Source: Zancudomyces culisetae
Lineage: Eukaryota; Kickxellomycota; Harpellomycetes; Harpellales; Legeriomycetaceae
Assembly (NCBI GenBank): GCA_001969505.1
Contig: LSSK01000095.1
Coordinates: 1-51,852 of the forward strand
Direction: 5' to 3'
Length of the DNA: 51,852 nt
This document shows, in pieces, positions 20,528 through 32,100 of this stretch. Under the pieces are notes generated by a model that did no database searches, was not told the origin of the DNA, and saw only the letters and a program-made list of their open reading frames with translations. Positions within the stretch are counted from its first letter, which is position 1. Every line of letters starts with the position of its first letter. A program made the translations under genes and the position numbers.

Positions 20528-23500
20528 TTATTCTGAAGATGGTGGTGTTAATGGCATTGAAGATTCATCTCTTAACGATACATTAATGTTTTTGGCAGCC
20601 CTAGGCAACCGTTCTCTTGTTCCAACGGTTAGCTCCGAATCCGCATCTACTTCTGTCCTTCTTGTCTTTACTGTTTTCTTGCCCTTTTTCTGTTTGGTTG
20701 ATGGCGAACCTGAGGATATTGTTCGTTTATGTTTATTGGCAGTCCCGGGTTGTTCCCCTTGATTACCAGAACCCAATGTAGAATTCTCTGTATTCGGATT
20801 CGTATTTGTAGATGATTTGAAGTTGAGTGGTAAAAAACTATAATTAGCAACAACTGCTTGTTGTTCAACTGTGAGTTTTTCCAAATACATATTATAATAA
20901 TAATATGAATGAGCCTGTGTTTGTAACTGTTGCTGTGGGTTGGAGGTATCCAAAGTCAGTCCCGCATTCATCTTGGAATTTCTAATATTATTATCAAACT
21001 CTACTCCAAATTCTGGTGGAAATGTGGTAATTGGTCGGCTACCAAAATGCGCTGTGCTCGATTTTTTGGCTAGTAAAAGATAAAGCGAGATTTCTGATAG
21101 TTTCCAGAGCCGTGATACTCTGGTATTATTATTATTATTATTATTGGTAATGTTAATGTTAATGGCTGTTGATGTTGATGCCGATGTCAAACCTGGTAAC
21201 CCATGTGGTTGTAGTTGTGGCACAGGTTCGATGTATCCCAAATATCTATCGCGGTACGTCTTCATCATCATTGCGTAAAAGTATACTAGCGAGATATTCT
21301 CTGCATTTACAACATTGTTGATATAAAACTCTATATACTTGCTAAAAATCTTGATTATTGTCAGATTATCAACTTGTGGTTCGTCATTACCTCCACTTTC
21401 CTCCTCTCTCTCCTGTTGCTGTTGTTGCTGTTGTTGCTGTCCATTAGCATCCCAGTCCGGATGATATGTCAATAAAATCAGCAAACCAATCAACGAATAC
21501 TCCATAATTCCATTAAACATATTACTATTGGCAGTGTCCTCAGTCGTTGGTGCTGATGCCATTACTTTTATCAACTTACTATTAATATCCATCATAGTAA
21601 CCTGTATAAATCTCTCAATAAGATCTCGCAGCTCAGCCTCGGGTTCATATGCTGCAAAAAACAACAACGGAACAAATTTGGGTTTGATACGGAGAGCCGA
21701 TAGCGATTCAACAAGCTTCTTTGTCACAAACTGGAACCGTACATTGTAGTTGGGATCTTGGACTATCAAGGCCAAGTCCAAAATATCGCTCAGAACTACC
21801 ATCTGATCATACCGGCTTTGTCGACAAAGCTTGAGCATACATGCTGCCGAAGTTAGCCGCAAATGGTCTTTAAAGACACTACTACTATCATCACTTGTAT
21901 TGTCTTGTGTACCAAGTTGGTCCTGCTGTTGGGTATACTTTCGTAACATAAACAGTGTCTTTCTACCTTCGTCAAGTATTGATTCTGTTGACTTGATCTT
22001 GTTGTTGTATGAGTAACACCGGTTTACTAAAACTTTTATTGCCAGGATTTTGCAGATTTCAGCATCTGGCAGCGAATATCTATCGATCCAACCGTCTTTA
22101 TCTCCATTTGCATCAGATGTTTTTCCTGCCTTTTCTTTCCTTCTTATACTTTCTTCCAATTCTTCTTCGTTTCGATCTACTTCCATTTCCTGTTTTATTA
22201 TATTCATTTGAAGTCTAGAGCTTTCTCTTCCCTCCAAAAACCCAAACAACTCAAATGCGAGTTCATCAAGCCTGTTGGTATCAAATACCCCTTGTTTGTA
22301 CGTTACAAATCGAGAAAGTGAAGCTAGCAACACTTTACACTGTTTCGCATCACTATACCCTGCAGAACCAAGTAGTAAATCAATTACCTCGTCAACGAGT
22401 TGTTCTAAGGATCCGTTTTCTCCATTATAGTCGGCATACTTTTTGGATGTAGACAATATTGTTGCAGCATACTTTGCCATCTTGATTGTTCCTGTCTTTA
22501 CATACTCAGATAGTGTCCTGTGGAATTTGTCGCTGTATCCCAGTTGTGATGGATAAGTACGACTAAACAATGAGATCATGTACAAATTATCCTCTGCCTC
22601 TTGGTCGCTAATTATATCTGGATCCTCAAACAGCGTCAAGAGTGATTCAGTATGCGCTACAAACATCCGAGGTTGAATTTTCATAACCAGCAATAACAGA
22701 TTTTGTGCAGCATTCGGAACTGATGTTACAGCTGTCGTTCCAGCTATAGTTGCAGTTGCAGTTGCAGTCCCTAATACCGACCCTTGTGAATAAGATATAA
22801 TGTTACTGCTGCTGTTATTTCTGCTTATCAATCCACTGGATACTCCACTGCCACCTCCTTGAGATCTGGACATTACTGAATAGTTGGTTTTCTTTTGAAC
22901 TATTTTTACTAGAGGAATGATGATACTCTTATTGATACAAGCCAGGCTGATGCTTCGAACAAGCATCGCCATTGTGTCGATAATCGTCGGGCTATCCTCA
23001 CACACTCGCCTCATAAACTCTTTTTGCTCCTTTCTGATGGATTTGTAGTCGCTGCTGACATCCATCATTTTTCTCAGCCGCCCACAGTGCGCCAACAAAG
23101 CCATGTCACTATCCTTATTCTTATCACTGTCCTTGTCTTTTTGCTTCAATAGCACTGATAATCCATTAGCAAACTTCAACGGCTCCGGAAAGTATGCTGA
23201 CACTCTGTTGATTGATTCTTCCAGCTTGGCATCCAGTACATCGTTACTATCGCCATCTTCTTCCTCCTCTTCACCTCCACTACCACTTGTAGACTCTTTG
23301 TGTTCCCTGGCCCTTGTTGTTTTCTTGTGAAGCATTTCGGCAAACTTGAGCATTACCTGAACCTCAGCAACCAAATCACCTTGTCTTTTCAAAAGCCCAC
23401 TGAATCCAATCATGGCCTTCTTGTCACAATATGTCAATATCCTCACCAACCTCATGGCCCGCTTGTCATCATCTTTAACACTGCTTAATCCAAATATTTT

Positions 23501-25216
23501 TGTATACAATGCAGCCTCAACGTTACATGTAATGTCTTTTTGGTCAACAAAATACAACTTCATCAGTGCCGCTGGTATCTCTGAAAACTTTTCTATGACA
23601 GCTGGATCGCCTGCTTCGATCTCTGAATATACACCCTCATAAATGTGGCTGATCGCCTGACACGCCTCACTTCTCGGTAGTACCCTTCTGTCCTTGCACC
23701 GCTCACTCAATGCCTGAACCATCTTCTTACTTATCCCTATCTGTGCATTCTTGGTTAGTTCCAATCGACTGAACGCCTCGCATGCTGCTTTTCGCACTTT
23801 TTCATCCACATCCTCAAGTTTTTCGATGATTCCATCCTCCAGCTCCTTAACAAGCTGTGTCTGCATTGCCAACATCTCGACTGCCTTCTCAACCCATTTG
23901 ATCCGTACAGCTACTGCCTTGTCATTCCGTCTTCGCTTCCAGCTTTCCCACGTACCCTCGTATCTCTTTGTTAGAACATATCCTCTTAGCGAAAACATTT
24001 CGCCAACCACTTGAGTTGCTATGGTCCTCACATCGACATGGTCAACAAACAGTTCTTCTTCGATCTGTGGAATTACGTTTTGAAGAAGCCCTGGTGCTGT
24101 TTTAAACAGCTCAAGTATCAGGTAGTGTGCGTTTTGAAGATTTTCAAGCTGCACATCTCCCGCACTTCCTTCTCTGTTCAACTCTCGGCTTGATTCAACT
24201 ATAATTTCACTGAAATATTGACAAACATACTTCTGCATAATTGTCATGGTGCTGTTACACACATCAACTGCCATCTGATGAGCTGCCCTGTTTTCATCCT
24301 GTCTCTTCTTCAAAAATTGTACCAGCAGGACATCTATCACTTCTTTGGGCACTTTGCTATTCTCTTCAATTAATTGCTGTAATATCTCGGCCATCATTAT
24401 TTGGTTTTTCTTTGGCTGATCGGGTCTATTTTTAATCCAAAAAATAAATATTTCTTAATTATGTTGTTCTTCTATAGTATCATTTCTCTCCTCCACACAC
24501 ATCATATACCCCCACCATACCTACGATTTATATATCAGTACTATATACTATGATCATGTACAATGGCCTTATCTTCTTACTTTATAATTTCAAAAAATGC
24601 CTGAAAAAATAAAATCATCATATTCTCGCTAGTGTCCATTTCAGCGGTTAAGGCAACTGTCTTAATGGTCGATAGACTTTCGAGTAGATACTCTCCCAAG
24701 ACATATAAGCTATTATCCTTTTTTTTCAAAGTTTTTAACTGCTTCACAAACAATTTGAATACTCTTTCCAACTCTTGTCCGGTGTATGGTGCATCAGGCG
24801 CAAATAAACGCAAGATGTCCGCTAGACAACACGCACAGTATGCCTGAACGGCCTGGTTTTGGTGCTCCATGATCCCTTTGCTAACCAGCTCCTTTGCTGG
24901 CTTTTCCAATGTCCTTGTGTCCACCGCTTCTTGATCCAATGTACTCAGCTCCTTTGACATTTTCTATTTATTTTGTTTTATAAATTTATTTATTAGCACT
25001 GCTGGTACAAACACTTGTTAAATTACGTTCTGTACCTGTTGTTAGATTGGGATAAACGAACTAATCTATTGTTAATATTGTCAGCTATTTGGCTTTGCTT
25101 ACCTTCAGCTCATTAAACAACTCTGATGTTGAAACCAGCTTTTTGCTGTTTCCCCCAATAAAAAACTTGGGCTTGAAGGTCAGACTTGTTTGTTTCGGGG
25201 ATTCATCGACCTCCAT
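20528..25216 (-). CDS. PDS5: Sister-chromatid cohesion regulator Pds5, three exons
   Basis: Exons 25103-25216, 24581-24963 and 20528-24425 (minus) join in phase to 1464 aa. The introns are 24964-25102 (GTAAGC...TAG, with CTAAT) and 24426-24580 (GTAAGA...TAG). Exon 1 gives the N-terminus 'SLTFKPKFFIGGNSKKL'. Exon 2 holds the diagnostic Pds5 block 'CCLADILRLFAPDAPYT' (about residues 83-99). Exon 3 is a long array of HEAT-like helices. Pds5 binds cohesin (Scc1, Wpl1, Eco1) and controls its loading, acetylation and release. Low-complexity additions include a Gln8 run (about 21415-21440) and Asn runs (about 21125-21150). The C-terminus has basic KKGKK-type sequence ahead of an acidic/Ser-Pro tail, the usual DNA-binding and nuclear targeting region. 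The longest ORF starts at an internal Met and lacks 175 residues. Confidence 0.93.
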
Positions 25217-26169
25217 GTTTATACTACTTTTAATCTTATTCCTCTTGTTTTTTGTTTTTTGTTTTTTGTTTTTTGTTTTTTTCTAAAAAAAATCCTCCGT
25301 TTTTGTTGTTGTTTTCGAAACGTGTTCTAACACCAAATTGTTTTCGTTTTACTTGCTCTTATGAATTCTGTATTGTATTCAAGGTGGAATATTAGGTAGG
25401 GGAAAGAATATATCAATACGTGTATACTTTGTTTTATTCAAATGCGTATTATTCCAAATATTGGTATTATACGGATATTGAAATATTCAGTAATTGTTTT
25501 TATTTGTGATAAGGCTGACAATACCCCCTTGTTCTCGTTATTTCTTTCTGATCAAATGAATCTGTTTGATGTATATACCTTTTCACCAACTTTTACCACT
25601 TGTACTGCTAGGCTCTATTTTGCTTGTTTTTATTTGGTCGTTTGTTTATTCTTTGTTGTATTTAGAAATACAAATCAGACCAAGCTTTCTTTCATTTGCT
25701 AAAACTGTTTATACTATATTTTTCTCGGTAATATTCTGACATTCCAAATTTAAAAAAAAAACAAACAAGTCTAAAGCTGCATATTCACTCTCACAAGGTG
25801 CATCTAGGTTTTATATATATCTAAACTCATCTACCAATAGGAAATTGTACAAAATACAGACATTGATTAAAGCACCTTCCTTGAAAGTAATAAGCACAAT
25901 TTACAGCCCTTTCTCTGCTTTTAAGCTAATAGCTGATTTAAACAGACATCGAACCTTTGCATCGCATATACTCATTGCAGTTTCACCTATCACCCAAAAC
26001 AAATTGCAACTCTGCCCATTGTATTGCTTTCTAGTCGAATAAGTGTATATTTATTACAAAAGTCGGTCATAACACGAGCTAAATAACTATTGATTTATTT
26101 ATTAAAATGAGAATGATACTAAAATAATCGAGATGAAGTCTAAATTTAATTGATAATAAAAAAGTACAA
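25217..26169. other. Intergenic region between PDS5 and the lipid phosphatase gene
   Basis: It carries the PDS5 promoter and the 3' flank of the PAP2 gene, both on the minus strand. There is a TTTTTGT-type simple repeat at about 25248-25281. The plus-strand ORFs at 25442-25702 and 25845-26042 have no recognisable content. Confidence 0.5.
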
Positions 26170-27099
26170 TTAAACAATACTGGGTTTTGGTGATCGCTCT
26201 TCAACATTGGTATAACCATCATCAAATCTTCGATTGTATGGATTTCTACACTCTGCTGAAGCTACGCTTGGGAAGTAAAACCGATAACAATACCATGCAC
26301 AGATCACCCCGATAATCGAGCCACCAAGGATATCTTGCCAATGATGTCTGTTATCATAACTCCTTGACGCCGCGACCAATACTGCTATTACGATAGGAGT
26401 AAACACCAAAAACAAGTAAGCTGTCCTGGTTTTTCCATTGTACACAGACAATTGAGCACACAAAAACAGTGAAAGGAACAACATCCCGCAGAATGTAGTC
26501 GAGGAATGACCAGATGGAAACGACATCATTCCGTCTTTAAGAACAGCGGCATCCGTATTTGTACAAATGCTTGACGAATACAATCCCAATGGTGGATCGA
26601 CTGGTATGGCTGATACAGAGCTACCAGTACCCCCAGCAATTGTAAGCACTTTTGTCATATCCACCTTACATCGACTGAGAAAGTCTGGACGGTTTCTTCC
26701 AACCAAAGCCTTAAGAGAATCTGTTATCACAAGCGTGGTTAAGTGGCTCATTGCTAAAGCCAACAGCCCAACTTGCATCCTGAAAAAGCTGCGTCTTTTA
26801 AAAAGGGAAAAACCTATTACTACAAGTGCTGGAAGAGCGACCGATATAACGCCTGCAGCCCAGAATGGTACAGTATCATCTTTCATTGGAAATTTAATCG
26901 TCGCGTCGTTAATTGAGAAATTTCTGTGGTGTGGCTTCAGATAATAGATTATAACGTTGATTATAATCATGACTATGACTACTATCCAGTCCACTGCGTA
27001 TGAATAAAAGTACTGCCTATTCGTAGGCTTGTTGGCGCCTATTTCCAATCCAATATTACTTGTAGACATGTTTTTTAAATGCCAATTATCGCTTTTCAT
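26170..27099 (-). CDS. DPP1: PAP2-family diacylglycerol pyrophosphate / phosphatidate phosphatase
   Basis: A 309-aa multi-pass membrane protein (about six helices) with the three-part lipid phosphate phosphatase signature: C1 'KALVGRNRP' (130-138), C2 'PSGH' (195-198) and C3 'SRSYDNRHHWQD' with Ser245, Arg246, His252 and Asp256. The nucleophile should be His252 and the proton donor His198. The family dephosphorylates DAG pyrophosphate, phosphatidate and lysophosphatidate, usually at the vacuole or Golgi membrane. The sequence fits Dpp1 well ('FSINDATIKFP', 'RPDFLSRC'); a Lpp1 paralogue cannot be excluded. Met11 is an alternative start. Its ATGA start overlaps the stop of an upstream frame that has no ATG and is probably meaningless. 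Confidence 0.93.
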   Translation of the reverse strand: MKSDNWHLKNMSTSNIGLEIGANKPTNRQYFYSYAVDWIVVIVMIIINVIIYYLKPHHRNFSINDATIKFPMKDDTVPFWAAGVISVALPALVVIGFSLFKRRSFFRMQVGLLALAMSHLTTLVITDSLKALVGRNRPDFLSRCKVDMTKVLTIAGGTGSSVSAIPVDPPLGLYSSSICTNTDAAVLKDGMMSFPSGHSSTTFCGMLFLSLFLCAQLSVYNGKTRTAYLFLVFTPIVIAVLVAASRSYDNRHHWQDILGGSIIGVICAWYCYRFYFPSVASAECRNPYNRRFDDGYTNVEERSPKPSIV

Positions 27100-27785
27100 A
27101 GATAGTTGGTAATAATTGCACTAAAAACTTTATGCTCGTGGTTAAGTCGTCCTGAATATATATATTTCGTGGTGTAGTCGCGTTTGGAGCCTTCTAGTTG
27201 TGCTAAAATCGGGGTATTTGTTGTGATGTCCTTTGCTTTTGCTAGCTTGGATACTTTTTTCTCTGAAAAAAGTAGTTTTGAGACACCTTTTGTCGGAATT
27301 GATTTGCTTACTGACAATCCCAAGGATTTGCTGCAATTTAAATAGTACTATTCTCGAGTCTTGTCGCTGGGGCTCTGTGTCTGGGTTTGTGTATAAATCA
27401 AAAAGAGATTCTCCTTTGAAGGTATATTTTCAATTAGTTACGAAGTTTTGCTTTTTTTGAGAGATATTGAAGAATCAATATTAGTTTCATTAATAGCTAT
27501 AGAGATTATTACCCCAAAAAAAAATTCTCATTACATAATTCAGGTATTTACAACCTGTTCCGTATTTATGTTTTGTATTTTCTCGGAATTGCAAAATCTA
27601 TTATTGCTGGCAAGTTTACTTTTAAATTTAACGTAATAATTGGTATTAGCCTAATAATTGGGTTAATTTGATAACGTAAATTTTTTATTGGGATTTTCTA
27701 CGTGAGCTAATAAAAAAGGGCAGGTTATATAACTTTATAAAAAAAAGAGCTAATTGGCCTTGTAACTTTATTTAAAAGTTTTAGC

Positions 27786-27799
27786 TTAGCCTAGGCTAA
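27786..27799. repeat. 14-bp perfect palindrome
   Basis: TTAGCCTAGGCTAA reads the same on both strands. It lies about 690 bp upstream of the lipid phosphatase start. Confidence 0.85.
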
Positions 27800-28373
27800 A
27801 GCTACAACAAACTATTCTAGTATTTTTCTGTTGGGGGAGGAGGGTAACTGTGTTTAATGTTTGTAGCTGAAAATAAAGTCAAAAAGAATAAAGAAAAAAC
27901 AATGAATTCAAAAGCAGAGAGTATTGGGTTAGTGTTCTGTGTTTACAATTGTTAGAGATGTCATTCTAATCACCGATGCATTGTTTTCTCGAATTATCAC
28001 AAGACAACCATTAACAAGCATCCATATCACATTTATTGGCATCAGTAAAACCAGCTCCATTCATCAATCACAGCACAAAGAATACAACACTTTGCATTTC
28101 AATGTATAAAGGTACATTCTGGTAGTTGAACAAACAGCAGCCAGTGATAGCATTGTATACACAAGTCGAGAAATATAGTATAAAAAAACAAAACACGAGT
28201 GATTTACACAAAGTAACAAAAAGCATAAATTGTCCAATCGAAATCCACGGAAGATTAGTTTTCTGTCATTCTGGGAACCTTTGTTTATTCCAGTGCTCAC
28301 ACCAGTTATGAAACAAAAATAATAAACACAGCTAATACATACCAGTAAATAAACAAAGGGTTTGTGCTGTAAC

Positions 28374-28417
28374 AAAAAAAAAGCGCCAATCTAAAATAAA
28401 TAAAAAAAAAGCGCCAA
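28374..28417. repeat. Duplicated A9-GCGCCAA element (E2F/MBF-like)
   Basis: Two identical 16-nt copies, at 28374-28389 and 28402-28417, repeat with a 28-bp period. On the minus strand each reads TTGGCGC followed by T9, which resembles the E2F-type TTTSGCGC box. Confidence 0.7.
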
Positions 28418-28646
28418 GCATAATTAGATATACCTGTTTATTTTCTAGAATAAATAAAATATATTATATATTAAAAAATTGTTAATACTAGTTCGATTGG
28501 TCAAACACATACCCGAGTCATTTGATGTACATATACACTTGGTACTAAAAATATTTGCTAGTGTGATGGTGAGCTAAAGCACAATATGATCATCACAAGT
28601 ATGCGTTGAGAATTAAAAGGTAGACCTCAAAATAACAGATACAATC

Positions 28647-28670
28647 TGCAGCTGATATTTATCAGCTGCA
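28647..28670. repeat. Perfect inverted repeat, 11-bp arms with 2-nt loop
   Basis: TGCAGCTGATA, TT, TATCAGCTGCA. Each arm contains a CAGCTG E-box. It could be a dimeric bHLH-type site or an RNA hairpin. Confidence 0.85.
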
Positions 28671-29190
28671 TTTAACCAAAAATGCTTTTATTGCTGCTTG
28701 AACTGTGATGTTATAAAATTTAATTTAAGTTTGAGTGCTTGGCAAGGATTAATTCAGCTGCCAAAAAAAGGTGGTTATATACTTGGCTTTTAGATATATC
28801 TGCCAATTTACAAAAACAGCTATTCTTTTTTAACAATATAAAGGCGGAAAATTAAGCCTTTATAATCATTGAAAAGAGGATAGCGTTAATCACGCATCAT
28901 AAATATACCTGATTTTGACTCTGACTTTGATTTTGATCTTGAACGAGCCAAGTTTTGCGTTTTCTATTCTTTTCATCTCTAATGGGATGATCGAAATATC
29001 TAACCACGATAATTTATTTCCCGTTTGTGGCTTTTAAATTATTGCATATAACCAACACTAAGAACTACGGTTTAAAAAAAAAAGAAATGTTTTGAAAGGA
29101 TCCAAAATAATGGCGCTAGTAGACGTAAAACGAACAGAAGAAATAAGCGCTAGATAGAGGTAGGCAATAAATATAGTGTCACAAGCAAGG

Positions 29191-32100
29191 TTATAAAGCC
29201 AGTTGTTCATGAAGATAAAGTAGTCTTCTGGTATCTTTCCTAACAGAATCAGACCAATATTTGTTTGAGATTTCCAAAATCTTGTTGGAAAGAGTCCAAA
29301 TCAAATTCTCTGATGGCAAAAGCGGGCGAAAAACAGTAGGTAGATTGACGTGTGGTGTTGAAGATAATCCTTCATACGAACCATGAACAGTAGGCTGCTG
29401 AACAGTGGCTCCAGACGCTGGCAAGTTGAACCCCAGTGGGTCCTGGTTATGGTGGGAGGCTGGCACGTGTTGGCCCAATGGTTTGTAGCCACATAAATAC
29501 AGAGTGTCCCTAGAATCACCAACAATATAAAGCTGACAGTCAGCATAAGTAGACGAAGCACCGGAGAGGGGGTCCAGCTGAAGGGAAGCAGCAGCAGAGA
29601 GTTGGTCAGGTGTGGTTTTTTTTCGATAATACAATTGTTCTAGGCTCAAAAAGGTACAGGAAGACAAAAGATATGCCTTCAGTTCTGAAAACAAAAAGGC
29701 AGAATCTCTGGTGTTGTTAGCTATATAGGGAACCAAATACGAGGCTAATTTGTCAAAATACAAAGATGAATCAGACGGACTTGGACCAGAAGAATCACTA
29801 CCACTGCTACCAAAGGTATGCCTTGTTGAGAGACACAAGGAACGAAGCTCCTTTTTGAACTGATTATTTGCTGAATTCCATTGGCTATTTAGAGGCATTA
29901 AAACCCGAGATCGCTGCAATTGTAACTCTTCCAATTTACGCCATAAACTCTGATACTCGTTAATACTATCCTCTCTCTCGGATCTCTTGAACTTTGTCAG
30001 AGTGCTTGAAGCATAGGTGTTATTCAGAGGAGTTGCAGCGTTGGAAACTGATTGTGTTTTGGCGTGATATACCTGATCCACAGCCATGTTACAATCGTCA
30101 TCTTGGTTGATAAGCGGTGATGGTATAGATGCGGAATTTTTCAGCAAAAGTTGATAAGACAAAGTATCTGTAGATGTTTTCGGAGTGTTGAGAACAGGTT
30201 CGGGTGAGTTGTTAAACTTCAGCTGGCGGCTTGAGCCAACATTCGTAGGACTTTGATAATTGCCTCCGTACCCCCTGGATACACTGTGGAGGCTATTGCT
30301 TCCCGTGTGGTACGTGTGTTTTCGTTCGTTTCTTGCAGACCCATAGCTTGACACGGAGTGGCCGTGACTGTACTCCCTGGTCCGATAAGCTGATGGCTGA
30401 ACAGTACCACCCTGTGCTTTGTAGTTGCGGTAATAACTACCCTCTCTAGCACGCCCACTATCTGCAGAGCTGGGGAATTTATAGGATGTAAAGGTGTTTA
30501 AGGATTTTGAATCGTTGCTAGAATGTGTAGATCCTGTGTTTTTATAATAACTATCTGACCTATAGTATGCGTTACTAGCATTGTTGCTATTGCTGTTGTT
30601 GCTGTTGTTGTTGACATTATACTCTTCACTCTTTTTCTGCTGGGTGTCAGTTTCATAATACTCTCCATCGTCCGTTGCTTCGCCCTCTTCGTATTCATAC
30701 CCTGGTGTTGCATATTTATTTGGTTTATTTTCTGCCTCAATGTCATCAGATATTCCTGTTTTGATTGGTGTAGATACATGCAGATCATGTGGGGCTGGCA
30801 CATCTACTTCGCTTTCCAAAGTTTTTTCCTGGTTTTGTCGCACGTAGGGTTTTTTTACCTCTTCTTCACCCTCTTCTTCACCTTCTTCACCCTTTTCTTC
30901 ATCCTTTTCTTCACTCCTTTCTTCCTCTTCATCCTTTTGTTTACTCCTTTCTTCCTCTTCACCCTTTTCTTCACCCTTATCTTTACCCTTATCTTCACTC
31001 TTTTCTTCACTCTTTTCTTGATTCTTTCCTTCCTCTTTTCCTTCCTCTTCCTCTCCAATGATAATAAATTCCTCTTCAAAATTATGATCGTCTTCTTCTT
31101 CTCGCCTTTCCCTATTCCTCGTATGCACCTCACCTTGATCACTTGATTCGTGCTTTTCGTTGGAACTCCTTCCTAAATCTGACCATTTTTTACTCATATC
31201 CAATACCCCCACCGTGCTAATTTTGGCTTTTTTATCACTTCTTTCTTGAGCCGAAGGTGATGCTTTCCTTTTTTCAGGAGAGCGGCTTCCTATATCCCTA
31301 GTGTCAACTAGAGTTTGTCTCTCCCTACCTTCGTAGTGCGCGGTCATTGGATCGCTTCCCTTTTGTGTTTGCTCGCTGAGTTTATGCGAGTATGCTGGTT
31401 TATTGTGCGCTACATGTCCCAAATCAGTTTTTTCCGAGGATGACTTTGAGCTACTATCATCTATGGTGTTTGTAGAAAAACTTGGGGTTTCATATTTTAC
31501 AGCTTTTTGTGAAATATTTTTAAACTCAGAAAATCCACTTTCGCTAGTTTTTTCAGAACTAATACGCTGCGAGTCGCTTCGCTGGTGGAGCTGAATAGCT
31601 CTGCCTTCTACCGGAGAAATAGAGCTACTCTTGCTTCCCTTGTTACTATTGGTTTTTTCCAGTCCTTCAGTTGTTCCTCGGGTCGTCGTTTTTTTACGAA
31701 TTCCCGAAACTCCCTTTTTCACACTATCTGCTTTTACCCTTATACCAATCTTTCGTGCAAGAGATATGTTCCCCACCCCAACCGTGCTGTACCTCTTTTG
31801 AGCTTGTGTGGTATTTCCCAAGCTCAGTGATTTTACAACCATAGGAGTAACCTGTTTGCTCTCGGTCCTACCCACAGGTTCTTTCTCAGCCATCCGAGGC
31901 TCCTTTGAAACAACACTCACTACGCTTCCTATGTATTCTGTATCAGTACCACTGGATGCTTGTCTCTGTAAGGAGCCAGCTTTACCTCCACCAGTCTCTA
32001 CATTAGGTGGATTTATAAACTCACGCTCTTTAGCGTGCTGTGGTACACCAAGGAGATCCATCGCCCTTGATGCTTGTTCTGCAGCTTTCTCACGCTCCCG

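Larger units (their letters stand above)
27100..29190. other. Gene-free region of about 2.1 kb with structured elements
   Basis: No supported ORF. It contains a 14-bp palindrome (27786-27799), a duplicated A9-GCGCCAA element (28374-28417), a 24-nt perfect hairpin with two CAGCTG boxes (28647-28670) and a third CAGCTG near 28751. The function of the region is unknown. Confidence 0.6.

Noticed and set aside
27096-27323. 75-codon open frame overlapping the start of the lipid phosphatase gene by an ATGA
   Set aside because: The frame contains no ATG at all (it opens on TTG), so it cannot be a normal eukaryotic upstream ORF, and it has no recognisable content.
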